Origin: Clostridia bacterium
Lineage (GTDB): Bacteria > Bacillota > Clostridia > Oscillospirales > Butyricicoccaceae
Assembly (NCBI GenBank): GCA_017560175.1
Contig: JAFYOK010000074.1
Location: 1-5,740 of the forward strand
Length of the DNA: 5,740 nt
Reading direction: 5' to 3'
In this document: positions 1 through 5,501 of the stretch, piece after piece
Numbering within the stretch: position 1 is the stretch's first letter
How the letters are laid out: each line of letters starts with the position of its first letter
Made by a program: the position numbers and the translations under genes
Notes under the pieces: generated by a model
Seen by the model: the letters and a program-made list of their open reading frames with translations, nothing else
Database searches by the model: none
Told to the model about the DNA's origin: nothing

Positions 1-360
1 ACCGCCTGTGCGTACGGGAACATTGAATGCACGGAGGGCCTCGCCGCCTTCGGGAGAGATCTCATAGAAAGCTGTGACGTTCTCACCCTTTTCCAGAGCC
101 TTCTTGACCTTGGGGCATCTGGGAGCTGCGAACAGCAGGGTGTTGTTGTCGGTCCAGCAGTAACCCTTAGCGTCGCCGCCGTTGGTCAGCTGACGAACCT
201 TACCGGTCTCGGTCTCCAGCAGGTGGAGGTTGCCCTTATAGCCGTTGGCTGTCTTATCGGCATGGTTAACAACGAAAGCAACATACTTGCCATCGGGAGA
301 GAAGCCGGGGTTGCTTACGAACTTAAACTGCAAAAAGCTATCTACTGCAATCTTTTTCAT
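1..360 (-). CDS. S9-family serine peptidase, N-terminal part (gene runs off the left edge)
   Basis: Only the first 120 codons lie in the window; the reading frame is open to the edge. The protein begins MKKIAVDSFLQFKF and contains a PD40/WD40-like beta-propeller blade around residues 17-30 (NPGFSPDGKYVAFV), then LHLLETETGKVRQLT and TDNNTLLFAAP, typical of successive propeller strands. Family knowledge: this layout is the N-terminal propeller of S9 prolyl-oligopeptidase-type enzymes (acylaminoacyl-peptidase / dipeptidyl aminopeptidase), whose Ser-Asp-His catalytic alpha/beta-hydrolase domain is C-terminal and would lie outside this window, so catalysis cannot be verified here. No signal peptide is seen, suggesting a cytoplasmic enzyme that trims peptides. 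The ATG at 360 is supported by AAGGAG about 9 nt upstream. It has its own promoter, though no convincing terminator separates it from the upstream lysR-type gene, so some read-through is possible. Confidence 0.85.
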   Translation of the reverse strand, partial: MKKIAVDSFLQFKFVSNPGFSPDGKYVAFVVNHADKTANGYKGNLHLLETETGKVRQLTNGGDAKGYCWTDNNTLLFAAPRCPKVKKALEKGENVTAFYEISPEGGEALRAFNVPVRTGG

Positions 361-403
361 AATAGGAATCTCCTTATTTAAAATAAATATTTTGCCACCT
401 CCA

Positions 404-432
404 ATTTTCGCCGATATTGTACATTTTGTCAA
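404..432 (-). promoter_or_regulatory. Probable sigma-A promoter of the S9 peptidase
   Basis: On the minus strand a perfect -35 TTGACA (427-432) is followed after 17 bp by GAAAAT (404-409), a 4/6 match to TATAAT. The expected start of transcription near 397 gives a leader of about 37 nt that includes the AAGGAG ribosome binding site. A second, weaker possibility is the TATAGT-like sequence near 480, but no -35 was found for it. Confidence 0.6.
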
Positions 433-436
433 TATC
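413..436. promoter_or_regulatory. Inverted repeat over the -35 box of the peptidase promoter (candidate operator)
   Basis: GATATTG (413-419) and CAATATC (430-436) form a perfect 7-bp dyad separated by 10 bp. The right arm overlaps the TTGACA -35 element, the geometry of a repressor site. No regulator can be named from the sequence. Confidence 0.35.
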
Positions 437-497
437 AAACTTCAAATTTAAAGCGACAACATGCAGAAATAAAATGAACTATACTATTTTTCTGTGC

Positions 498-1388
498 TTA
501 TTCCCCATATAACAGGGGCTGCAGCAGATCCAACAGGGCTGAAACTGCCGGTGGTGCCCCCTTACGCAGGGTGAAAATACCCACACTTCTGGCGGGCAGC
601 GGCTCGGTCTCCACCTGTACAACGCCGCCGTTTTTCAGCATGGAACGGGAAAATTCCTCCACAACACAGGCGATTCCAAGGTTTGCCGCTGCAAAATCCA
701 GCAGAAGGTCATGAGATCCCAGCTCAAACTCGGCATGGAGCACAACGCCATGCTCAGCCATGCAATGGTCGAGGAAACGGCGTGAACTGGACTTTCCCTC
801 CAGCAGGATGAGGGGATGCTCGTTGAGACGGTCGAAGGGAACGGGGCCGCTGAGTTTTTGTGCATAATGACGTCCTGCCACAAAACAGTCGTGAATAGGG
901 ATCTCGCCCACCAGATGTACACCGGTCTGATCGATGGGCATATTGGCCAGGGCCAGGTCAACGCGTCCGGCACGCAGCAGATCGATGGCTTCGCGGCTGA
1001 TGCCGTTGTGGATGCGCAGGACGACTTTGGGATAGAGGCGGTTGAACTGCTCCAGTGCCGGCAGCAGCAGATGACGGGAAATGGTATCGCCGACACCGAT
1101 GCGCAGTTCGCCACCTTCCAGCGCGCGGACACGGGCCAGCTGGCTCTGTCCCTGTTCCAGCAGATTGAGGGCACTGCCCACATAGGTCAGCAGCATTTCA
1201 CCTTCCTGGGTCAGTTCAACACCGCGCTTACCGCGGATGAACAGTTCAACCCCCAGGCTGTTTTCCAGGCTGCGTACCGCCTGGCTGACGGCGCTCTGGG
1301 TGAGGAACAACTCCTCTGCACCTGCCGTAAAGCTGCCGCTCATGGCCACCTTATAGAATATTCGGTATTGCTCCAGTTTAACGTCCAT
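498..1388 (-). CDS. LysR-type transcriptional regulator, divergent from a TauE/SafE exporter
   Basis: DNA-binding regulator of the LysR family, 296 aa, the usual family length. From the chosen start, residues 1-60 form the winged helix-turn-helix: LEQYRIFYKVAMSGSFTAGA, then the recognition-helix stretch LTQSAVSQAVRSLE and the wing ending in RGVELTQEGEMLL. A linker helix follows, then a periplasmic-binding-protein-like effector domain beginning near GGELRIGVGDTISRHLLLP and running to the C-terminus. I prefer the ATG at 1388 over the ATG at 1400: GGAGAAG lies 6 nt before the 1388 start but overlaps the 1400 one, which has no ribosome binding site of its own. The gene is transcribed away from the exporter at 1677, and LysR proteins commonly control the divergent neighbour and themselves. 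By context the effector could be a sulfur compound or small organic anion (CysL-like), but this is inference. Confidence 0.9.
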   Translation of the reverse strand: MDVKLEQYRIFYKVAMSGSFTAGAEELFLTQSAVSQAVRSLENSLGVELFIRGKRGVELTQEGEMLLTYVGSALNLLEQGQSQLARVRALEGGELRIGVGDTISRHLLLPALEQFNRLYPKVVLRIHNGISREAIDLLRAGRVDLALANMPIDQTGVHLVGEIPIHDCFVAGRHYAQKLSGPVPFDRLNEHPLILLEGKSSSRRFLDHCMAEHGVVLHAEFELGSHDLLLDFAAANLGIACVVEEFSRSMLKNGGVVQVETEPLPARSVGIFTLRKGAPPAVSALLDLLQPLLYGE

Positions 1389-1391
1389 CTT

Positions 1392-1398
1392 CTTCTCC
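1392..1398 (-). promoter_or_regulatory. Ribosome binding site that fixes the LysR start
   Basis: Minus-strand GGAGAAG; six bases separate GGAG from the ATG at 1388. It overlaps the upstream in-frame ATG at 1400, making that start unlikely. Confidence 0.6.
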
Positions 1399-1435
1399 AT
1401 TAGTCTGATTTATAGTTTCCATTAAAAAGATTAAC

Positions 1436-1464
1436 TTTACTAATATCTATACCTGTAGTATACT
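1436..1464 (+). promoter_or_regulatory. Probable promoter of the exporter transcript
   Basis: Plus strand: -35 TTTACT (1436-1441), 17-bp spacer, -10 TATACT (1459-1464). The start of transcription would be near 1471, giving the exporter gene an unusually long leader of about 205 nt that contains an intrinsic terminator at 1539-1576. A weaker second promoter close to the gene (TTGCTT 1617-1622, 17 bp, TAGGAT 1640-1645) is possible. Confidence 0.55.
1448..1462. promoter_or_regulatory. 15-bp dyad in the divergent promoter, candidate LysR operator
   Basis: TATAC (1448-1452) and GTATA (1458-1462) form a perfect 5-bp inverted repeat with a 5-bp spacer. It covers the -10 box of the regulator's promoter and the spacer/-10 of the exporter's promoter. 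LysR-type sites are typically short interrupted dyads of about this size, often with a T-N11-A core; this one is a dyad but does not match that core exactly, so the assignment is tentative. Confidence 0.4.
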
Positions 1465-1485
1465 GTGCAGGCAGAAAAAAATCAA
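1457..1485 (-). promoter_or_regulatory. Probable promoter of the LysR gene
   Basis: Minus strand: -35 TTGATT (1480-1485), 17-bp spacer, -10 TATACT (1457-1462). Transcription would begin near 1450, leaving a leader of about 60 nt. Its -10 overlaps the -10 of the divergent promoter through the palindrome AGTATACT (1457-1464), so the two promoters should exclude each other. Confidence 0.6.
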
Positions 1486-1538
1486 ACGGTTTTGCCAAAA
1501 CCAAAACCATACTCTCCTTCAATAAATAAATATTGCGG

Positions 1539-1576
1539 AAAAGGTGTCTTTTACGGGAAAGACACCTTTTTTGTTT
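1539..1576 (+). terminator. Strong intrinsic terminator inside the exporter leader
   Basis: AAAAGGTGTCTTT (1539-1551) pairs perfectly over 13 bp with AAAGACACCTTTT (1558-1570), leaving a 6-nt loop, and is followed on the plus strand by TTGTTT. No complete plus-strand gene precedes it: it lies about 70 nt after the predicted start of the exporter transcript. It therefore either attenuates the exporter gene or ends a separate short RNA. The minus-strand tail (four T within the stem arm, then CC) is weaker. Confidence 0.75.
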
Positions 1577-1676
1577 ATACTGAGCGCGAAAACGCTATGC
1601 TGCAGAAGGCTTCCCCTTGCTTTTTCTCCCTTCATTCGATAGGATAGAAGTATCTCTTTTAAGAAAGGATATTCCC

Positions 1677-2399
1677 ATGCTCGAAACGGTATTCCTGGGC
1701 GCTATGTCCGCCTGTTCTTCTCTGCTCCAATCGGTGACCGGTTTTGGCTTCGCCATCGTTATGATGGCCATTATGCCTCTGTTCCTGTCCATGGAGCATG
1801 CACTTGCCATTTCCACCATCCTGTCGGCCATCCTTAACGCCGTCATCCTCCGCCGCTGCTGGAGAGATATCAATCTCAAGCAGCTGTGGCTGCCGGTCTG
1901 CTTCTGCCTGTGCGGCTCGACCTTTGGCACCTTCCTCATGGCCACCAGCCCCTCTCCCATCTATAAGCGCCTGTTGGGTGTCTTCCTGATCCTGCTGGCC
2001 ATCTGGCTCTATTTCTTCAGCGACCGTGTCCGCATCAAGCCCAGCCTGACCAGTGCCGGTATTGCCGGACTTGTATCGGGTCTGTGCGGCGGTCTGTTCT
2101 CGGTCAACGGCCCTCCCATGGTTCTCTATTTCATCTCGGTACTGGAAGATAAGAAGGAATACCTGGCCACCATCCAGTGTTACTTCCTCATCAACAACAT
2201 CTACCTGCTGACCATCCGTGCCATCGGCGGCCTGCTGCCGTCGGGCATTGCCATCTCAGCCCTGTGGGGTCTGGGCGGCCTTCTGATCGGCAGCTTCCTG
2301 GGCGGTAAAGTCTTCGATAAGCTGGACGGCAGCCGTCTCAAAAGCTTTGTCTACATCTTCATGGCCCTTTCGGGTGCCTGGATCGCATTTAATGGTTAA
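1677..2399 (+). CDS. TauE/SafE-family membrane transporter (sulfite or organic anion exporter family)
   Basis: Integral membrane protein of 240 aa, the normal size for the TauE/SafE (DUF81) family, built as two related halves of about four membrane helices each. The first half carries LLQSVTGFGFAIVMM (residues 16-30), the second GLVSGLCGGLFSVNGPPMVL (131-150); the paired G-x-G-F/G-GPP motifs are the family hallmark. Hydrophobic segments fall near 3-35, 41-58, 70-88, 99-114, 127-155, 164-183, 188-208 and 222-238. Family members export sulfite, sulfoacetate or related anions, or have unknown substrates; the substrate cannot be read from sequence. The ATG at 1677 is preferred because AAAGGA (1664-1669) sits 7 nt upstream; the longer in-frame start at 1617 has no ribosome binding site and adds a charged, non-family extension. 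Its divergent LysR neighbour is the likely regulator. Confidence 0.88.
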   Translation: MLETVFLGAMSACSSLLQSVTGFGFAIVMMAIMPLFLSMEHALAISTILSAILNAVILRRCWRDINLKQLWLPVCFCLCGSTFGTFLMATSPSPIYKRLLGVFLILLAIWLYFFSDRVRIKPSLTSAGIAGLVSGLCGGLFSVNGPPMVLYFISVLEDKKEYLATIQCYFLINNIYLLTIRAIGGLLPSGIAISALWGLGGLLIGSFLGGKVFDKLDGSRLKSFVYIFMALSGAWIAFNG

Positions 2400-2403
2400 A
2401 CAA

Positions 2404-2435
2404 AAAGCGTGCTGCAAATGCAGCACGCTTTCTTT
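2404..2435. terminator. Bidirectional intrinsic terminator between convergent genes
   Basis: AAAGCGTGCTGCA (2404-2416) pairs with TGCAGCACGCTTT (2419-2431), a 13-bp perfect stem with a very tight loop. The plus strand continues with CTTTATTTT, ending the exporter transcript; the minus strand continues with a T run, ending the peroxiredoxin-like gene. It begins only 5 nt after the exporter stop codon. Confidence 0.88.
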
Positions 2436-2438
2436 ATT

Positions 2439-2990
2439 TTACAGGATCTCCAGCAGTTCTTCAGGTGTGGGAATATCGGCCACCGCTTCGGCATACTTGC
2501 AGTACGACAATGTGCCGTCGGCCTCGATGACCCATACAGCAGGCAGCTGCATCTCATCGCCCTCGTAGGCACCGTGGACAAAACCGCAGGCAGCTGCCGC
2601 TGCGCCCTTGACCTTCAGGCGAGCCATGTGGTCTTCATTGCCGCCCAGTTCGGCCTTATCGGCAGCGCAGGGGATCTCAAACTGCTTGTAGATGGCCATA
2701 TCGGGATCGCAGACGATATCAAAGGGGATATTGGCATCCTTCAGCTCTTCACGAACGATGGCAGGATCACTCTGCATAACGACAAAGACCTGTGCACCTT
2801 TGGCCTTGAACTGCTCATGCAGCTGTGCCAGGACATGGACATCATAACGGCAGATGGTGCAGCCGATATAACGGATGACCCAAAAAACGGTCTTCTTACC
2901 CAGAACATCCTTCTCAACGCTCTTAGTCACATCATACGCATTCTTGAACTCAAAATTGGGCAGTTTGTCGCCCACATGCAGCTTTGCCAT
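2439..2990 (-). CDS. Peroxiredoxin-like thioredoxin-fold protein with a CxxC active site (AhpC/TSA superfamily)
   Basis: Cytoplasmic redox protein of 183 aa with a thioredoxin/AhpC-TSA fold. The N-terminus (LHVGDKLPNFEFKNAYD) is the usual peroxiredoxin start, followed by KKTVFWVIRYIGCTICRYDV, where the first core strand leads into the active-site helix. Instead of the standard PxxxTxxC peroxidatic motif it has GCTICR, with Cys44 and Cys47 forming a CxxC, as in the PRXL2/AhpC-like branch. Later elements, VFVVMQSDP (68-76), FDIVCDPDMAIYKQF (90-104) and AVWVIEADGTLSY (151-163), match the later strands. Extra cysteines are C94, C108, C135 and C164. Likely reduces peroxides or disulfides with a thiol partner; substrate unknown. 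ATG at 2990 has AAAGGAG (2999-3005) 8 nt upstream. It stands alone between its own promoter and terminator. Confidence 0.82.
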   Translation of the reverse strand: MAKLHVGDKLPNFEFKNAYDVTKSVEKDVLGKKTVFWVIRYIGCTICRYDVHVLAQLHEQFKAKGAQVFVVMQSDPAIVREELKDANIPFDIVCDPDMAIYKQFEIPCAADKAELGGNEDHMARLKVKGAAAAACGFVHGAYEGDEMQLPAVWVIEADGTLSYCKYAEAVADIPTPEELLEIL

Positions 2991-3033
2991 GACAGTTGCT
3001 CCTTTCGGCAGAAACGGATATATTTATAATTTC

Positions 3034-3063
3034 ACTATACCACACCTATTCAAACAAGGTCAA
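3034..3063 (-). promoter_or_regulatory. Promoter of the peroxiredoxin-like gene
   Basis: Minus strand: -35 TTGACC (3058-3063), 18-bp spacer, -10 TATAGT (3034-3039) preceded by TGG, an extended -10. Transcription should start near 3027, about 37 nt before the ATG, just downstream of the preceding gene's terminator. Confidence 0.7.
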
Positions 3064-3076
3064 GGCAGGTATTTTT

Positions 3077-3109
3077 ACAAAAACAGCACCACCGAATGGG
3101 TGGTGCTGT
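3077..3109 (-). terminator. Intrinsic terminator of the Na/Pi transporter gene
   Basis: ACAGCACCACC (3083-3093) and GGTGGTGCTGT (3099-3109) form a perfect 11-bp stem with a 5-nt loop, starting 6 nt beyond the transporter's stop codon. On the minus strand the stem is followed by a T run (TTTTTG). The plus strand also has a T run (AATTTTTT), so it could work in both directions. Confidence 0.85.
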
Positions 3110-3115
3110 AATTTT

Positions 3116-4876
3116 TTATTCCACTGCAGCCAGTTCGCTGTAGTATTTGTTGGCATACTCGGTGAGCAAGCCGCGATAATCTTCCTGGTCGGGCTTCTTA
3201 ATGGCACGGAGGTAATCGTGGGAATGCAGGCTTGTATCGGCCGATTCCAGAACTGCAACCGCGATATTGGAGCAATGGTCGGTAATACGCTCCATATTGT
3301 TAAGGAAGTCGTTATAGATAAAGCCCAGTTCCAATGTACATTCACCGACCTGTACGCGCTGGATATGACGAGCCTTGAGTTCCTTGGTCAGCATATCAAC
3401 GATCTCTTCCAGTGGCTCGACCATCCTGGCGGTATTCAGATCACCATCGCGCATGGTTTCATGGGTCAGCTGAACGGTCTCGATCATTGCACGGATGCAG
3501 ATCTGCAGCTCTCTCTTTGCCTTATCCGAAAAACCGATCTCCTTATCGGCCAACTCCTTGATCAGATCGGCCATATTGACGGCATGGTCGGAAATACGCT
3601 CGATGTTATTGAGACAGTTGAGGTAACGCGCTGCGGTCTGTGTCTCAGCTTCTGAAAGCTCTTTTGCATTGAGGCGGACCAGATATGCACCCAGCATATC
3701 TTCGTAACGGTCGACCTTATCCTCTCGTGCCATAATCTTGTCATACTTTTCCTGCTTAAAGGCCTCCAGCAGTTCGACAGACTTGGTGAGGTTCTTGAAG
3801 GCAGCCTCGGCCATGCGTTCCATGGTCTTGCCGCTCTGTTCCAGAGCCAGCGCAGGGTAGTTCAGGAAACGCTCGTCCAGCAGATTCTCTTCGATTTCCT
3901 CTTCCTCTTCGCCGCTTCTGTCCTTGATGGTGGCCAGCGCCAGCTTTTCCAGAACACCTGCAAAAGGCATAAGGATCAGAGTGGCTGCGATTTTAAAGGC
4001 GGTATTGACGATGGCGATGCCCATACTGGTGGCAGTCAGGGACATGAAACCGAAGTTCATAAAGGTATGTACGATATAGAACGGGATAGCCAGAACGACA
4101 AAACCCATCAGGTTGAAGTACAGGTAAACAAAGGCTGTGCGCTTGCCGTTTATATTGGCGCCGACAGCCGACAGCAGAACGGGAACACAGGCACCGATAC
4201 ACATACCGATGACCATGGGAATGGCAACATCGTAGCCGATGACGCCGGTGATCGACAGCGCCTGCAGGATACCGATGGAGGCTGAGCAGCTCTGGATGAT
4301 GGCAGTAACGATAATACCAACCAACAGCGAAATGATAGGATTGGATACGGCAGAAATGAAGCTGAGGAAAGCGGGGCTCTGCTTCAGCGGTGCCATGGCA
4401 CCGCTCATCGACTGCATACCGCTCATCAGAATGGAGAAGGCCAGCATAATCATACCGATATTTCTTCGGATAGGCTTGCGGCAGAAGAAATAAAGAATGA
4501 TGCCGATAAAAGAAATGAGGGCAAAAATGGTCGCCGACGAAAGTCCGCCGCCCTCCACATCGGCCAGAACCAGGATCCAACCGGTGGCCGTGGTACCGAT
4601 ATTGGCACCCATGATGATGCCGATGGCATTGGCCAGCTTCATGATACCCGAGTTAACAAAACCAACGACCATGACTGTGGTGGCCGAGGAAGACTGAATG
4701 ACCGCCGTGACCAACGAGCCCAGCAGAACACCTTTCCATGTGGTAGAAGTCAGCTTGGCCAGGATCATCTCCAGCTTACTGCCTGCGACGCGCTTGAGAC
4801 CATCGCCCAGCAGAGTCATACCGAAGAGGAAGAAGCCAAGACCGCCCAATAGTGCAATTACATTTGCAATCGTCAT
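3116..4876 (-). CDS. Na+/phosphate cotransporter fused to a PhoU-like domain
   Basis: Membrane transporter of 586 aa in the NptA/PNaS (Na/Pi-cotransporter II-related) family. The membrane part (about 1-310) has two inverted repeats, each marked by a QSSSATT-type motif: Q61-SSSATT-67 in the first and QSCSAS (195-200) in the second, the residues expected to bind sodium and phosphate. Glycine-rich hydrophobic segments surround them (e.g. IGIIMGANIGTTATGW, MVIGMCIGACVPVLLSAVGA). An acidic linker (323-331) leads to a cytoplasmic PhoU-like helical domain, about 340-560, with two ExxxDxxxN motifs: NNIERISDHAVN (E426, D430, N434) and NNMERITDHCSN (E529, D533, N537), which bind metal in PhoU proteins. 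Full length for the PhoU-fused type. It probably imports phosphate with Na+, the PhoU part tuning uptake or signalling. ATG at 4876 has a modest GAAAGG site about 10 nt upstream. Confidence 0.93.
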   Translation of the reverse strand: MTIANVIALLGGLGFFLFGMTLLGDGLKRVAGSKLEMILAKLTSTTWKGVLLGSLVTAVIQSSSATTVMVVGFVNSGIMKLANAIGIIMGANIGTTATGWILVLADVEGGGLSSATIFALISFIGIILYFFCRKPIRRNIGMIMLAFSILMSGMQSMSGAMAPLKQSPAFLSFISAVSNPIISLLVGIIVTAIIQSCSASIGILQALSITGVIGYDVAIPMVIGMCIGACVPVLLSAVGANINGKRTAFVYLYFNLMGFVVLAIPFYIVHTFMNFGFMSLTATSMGIAIVNTAFKIAATLILMPFAGVLEKLALATIKDRSGEEEEEIEENLLDERFLNYPALALEQSGKTMERMAEAAFKNLTKSVELLEAFKQEKYDKIMAREDKVDRYEDMLGAYLVRLNAKELSEAETQTAARYLNCLNNIERISDHAVNMADLIKELADKEIGFSDKAKRELQICIRAMIETVQLTHETMRDGDLNTARMVEPLEEIVDMLTKELKARHIQRVQVGECTLELGFIYNDFLNNMERITDHCSNIAVAVLESADTSLHSHDYLRAIKKPDQEDYRGLLTEYANKYYSELAAVE

Positions 4877-4955
4877 GTTTGAACCAACCTTTCGGAAATA
4901 TTACCCTTTACAAAGCAGATATCTTCAATTTACCTTACAGAAGTTCCTTTTTATT

Positions 4956-4984
4956 ATCATACCACATTCTCTCCAAAATGTCTT
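4956..4984 (-). promoter_or_regulatory. Promoter of the Na/Pi transporter gene
   Basis: Minus strand: -35 AAGACA (4979-4984), 17-bp spacer, -10 TATGAT (4956-4961) preceded by TGG, an extended -10. The start of transcription near 4949 leaves a leader of about 73 nt. The -35 is imperfect, as expected for an activator-dependent promoter. Confidence 0.6.
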
Positions 4985-5005
4985 TACCTATTCTTCTCGT
5001 TATTC

Positions 5006-5024
5006 TTACACAGATTTTACACAG
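5006..5024 (-). promoter_or_regulatory. Tandem 11-bp-period repeat, candidate Pho box
   Basis: On the minus strand CTGTGTAA occurs twice (5017-5024 and 5006-5013) separated by AAT, an 11-bp period. This resembles both the PhoB-type direct repeat (CTGT-rich half sites with 11-bp spacing) and, read on the other strand, the Gram-positive PhoP repeat of TTNACA-like hexamers (here TTACAC, 5 bp apart). It lies about 21 bp upstream of the -35 of a phosphate transporter gene, which makes phosphate control plausible; the position is somewhat far upstream for a classical site. Confidence 0.45.
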
Positions 5025-5040
5025 TATTTTTGTACAAAAC

Positions 5041-5070
5041 GAAAACCCACCTCTTACGAGATGGGTTTTC
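5041..5070 (-). terminator. Intrinsic terminator of the four-helix-bundle gene
   Basis: GAAAACCCACCTC (5041-5053) faces GAGATGGGTTTTC (5058-5070) with a TTAC loop. Transcribed from the minus strand all 13 positions pair, one of them as a G-U wobble; from the plus strand the same position is an A-C mismatch. The asymmetry suggests it acts mainly on the minus strand, i.e. on the gene ending at 5099. The tail includes TTTTCGTTTTG. Confidence 0.75.
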
Positions 5071-5098
5071 TATAACTCTACTCTATATAACTACTCTA

Positions 5099-5452
5099 CT
5101 ACTTTCCATTTCTATTCTCCTTCGCTGTATTGATGGAGGAAATGAGCATTCTTCGTATTGATCCGCAATCATGTAAAATATTTTTTGAGATATCTTCGGA
5201 AATCAATCCTGCTTTCTGAGCAATCTCGATCCAATATTCAGTTTCATAGCATTCCTTCAGAGCAATCTGCAACTTCGCAATAAAGTCAGCTCGACTATGT
5301 GCATATTTGGCTTCACGGATATTTGCGCCAATACTTGTTCCGCTTCGTTCCAGCTGATTCGTTAAGGCATAATGACCTTTGATGCCATCGGTCAGTTTTA
5401 ATATCTGTATTGCAAACTCTGTTGAAATATCAGCAAGTTTATTTTCGGCCAC
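5099..5452 (-). CDS. Four-helix-bundle protein, S23 / 23S rRNA intervening-sequence protein family
   Basis: Small all-helical protein of 117 aa, the usual family size. It carries both family signatures: QLERSGTSIGANIREA (33-48), joining helices 1 and 2, and DFIAKLQIALKECYETEYWI (56-75), the long conserved helix rich in Lys, Glu and aromatic residues. Helix 1 is about 5-25 and the last helix about 87-110, ending in a Lys/Asn-rich tail. Family knowledge: relatives occur inside 23S rRNA intervening sequences and as free-standing genes, and the Avd protein of diversity-generating retroelements has the same pentameric fold; molecular function is largely unknown, with nucleic acid binding suspected. 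I prefer the GTG at 5452 because AGAGGTGA lies 5 nt upstream; the in-frame GTG at 5461 overlaps that site. Upstream is an unusual hairpin array that overlaps the promoter. No reverse transcriptase or rRNA is in the window. Confidence 0.87.
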   Translation of the reverse strand: MAENKLADISTEFAIQILKLTDGIKGHYALTNQLERSGTSIGANIREAKYAHSRADFIAKLQIALKECYETEYWIEIAQKAGLISEDISKNILHDCGSIRRMLISSINTAKENRNGK

Positions 5453-5457
5453 TGTAA

Positions 5458-5465
5458 TCACCTCT
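5458..5465 (-). promoter_or_regulatory. Ribosome binding site that fixes the four-helix-bundle start
   Basis: Minus-strand AGAGGTGA, close to the AGGAGGTGA consensus, 5 nt before the GTG at 5452. The alternative GTG at 5461 lies inside it. Confidence 0.6.
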
Positions 5466-5473
5466 TTGCTGTA

Positions 5474-5501
5474 ATTATATCACAGATAGCTTCGCTTTCA
5501 A
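5474..5501 (-). promoter_or_regulatory. Promoter of the four-helix-bundle gene, overlapping the hairpin array
   Basis: Minus strand: -35 TTGAAA (5496-5501, 5/6 match), 16-bp spacer, perfect -10 TATAAT (5474-5479) preceded by TGA, an extended -10. The start of transcription near 5467 would give a leader of only about 15 nt, just enough for the ribosome binding site. The -35 shares bases with the last ATGAAAT repeat of the array. Confidence 0.72.

Noticed and set aside
440..497. Intrinsic terminator after the LysR gene
   Set aside because: CAGAAA/TTTCTG can pair, but the stem is short and AT-rich, the loop is long and no T run follows.
816..1403. 195-codon open frame on the plus strand
   Set aside because: It lies antisense within the LysR gene, has no ribosome binding site and no recognisable domain; the minus-strand frame has a full LysR protein.
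2409..3029. 206-codon open frame on the plus strand
   Set aside because: Antisense to the peroxiredoxin-like gene and starting inside the terminator hairpin; no family features.
3006..3033. PerR-like box (TTATAA-rich) upstream of the peroxiredoxin-like gene
   Set aside because: Only a partial AT-rich match (ATTATAAATATA) downstream of the -10; not better than chance in such AT-rich leader DNA.
2996..3655. 219-codon open frame on the plus strand
   Set aside because: Antisense to the PhoU part of the Na/Pi transporter, running through the promoter of the neighbouring gene and a terminator hairpin; no domain.
3993..4580. 195-codon frame on the minus strand
   Set aside because: Alternative frame inside the Na/Pi transporter with abnormal His/Arg/Tyr/Cys-rich composition.
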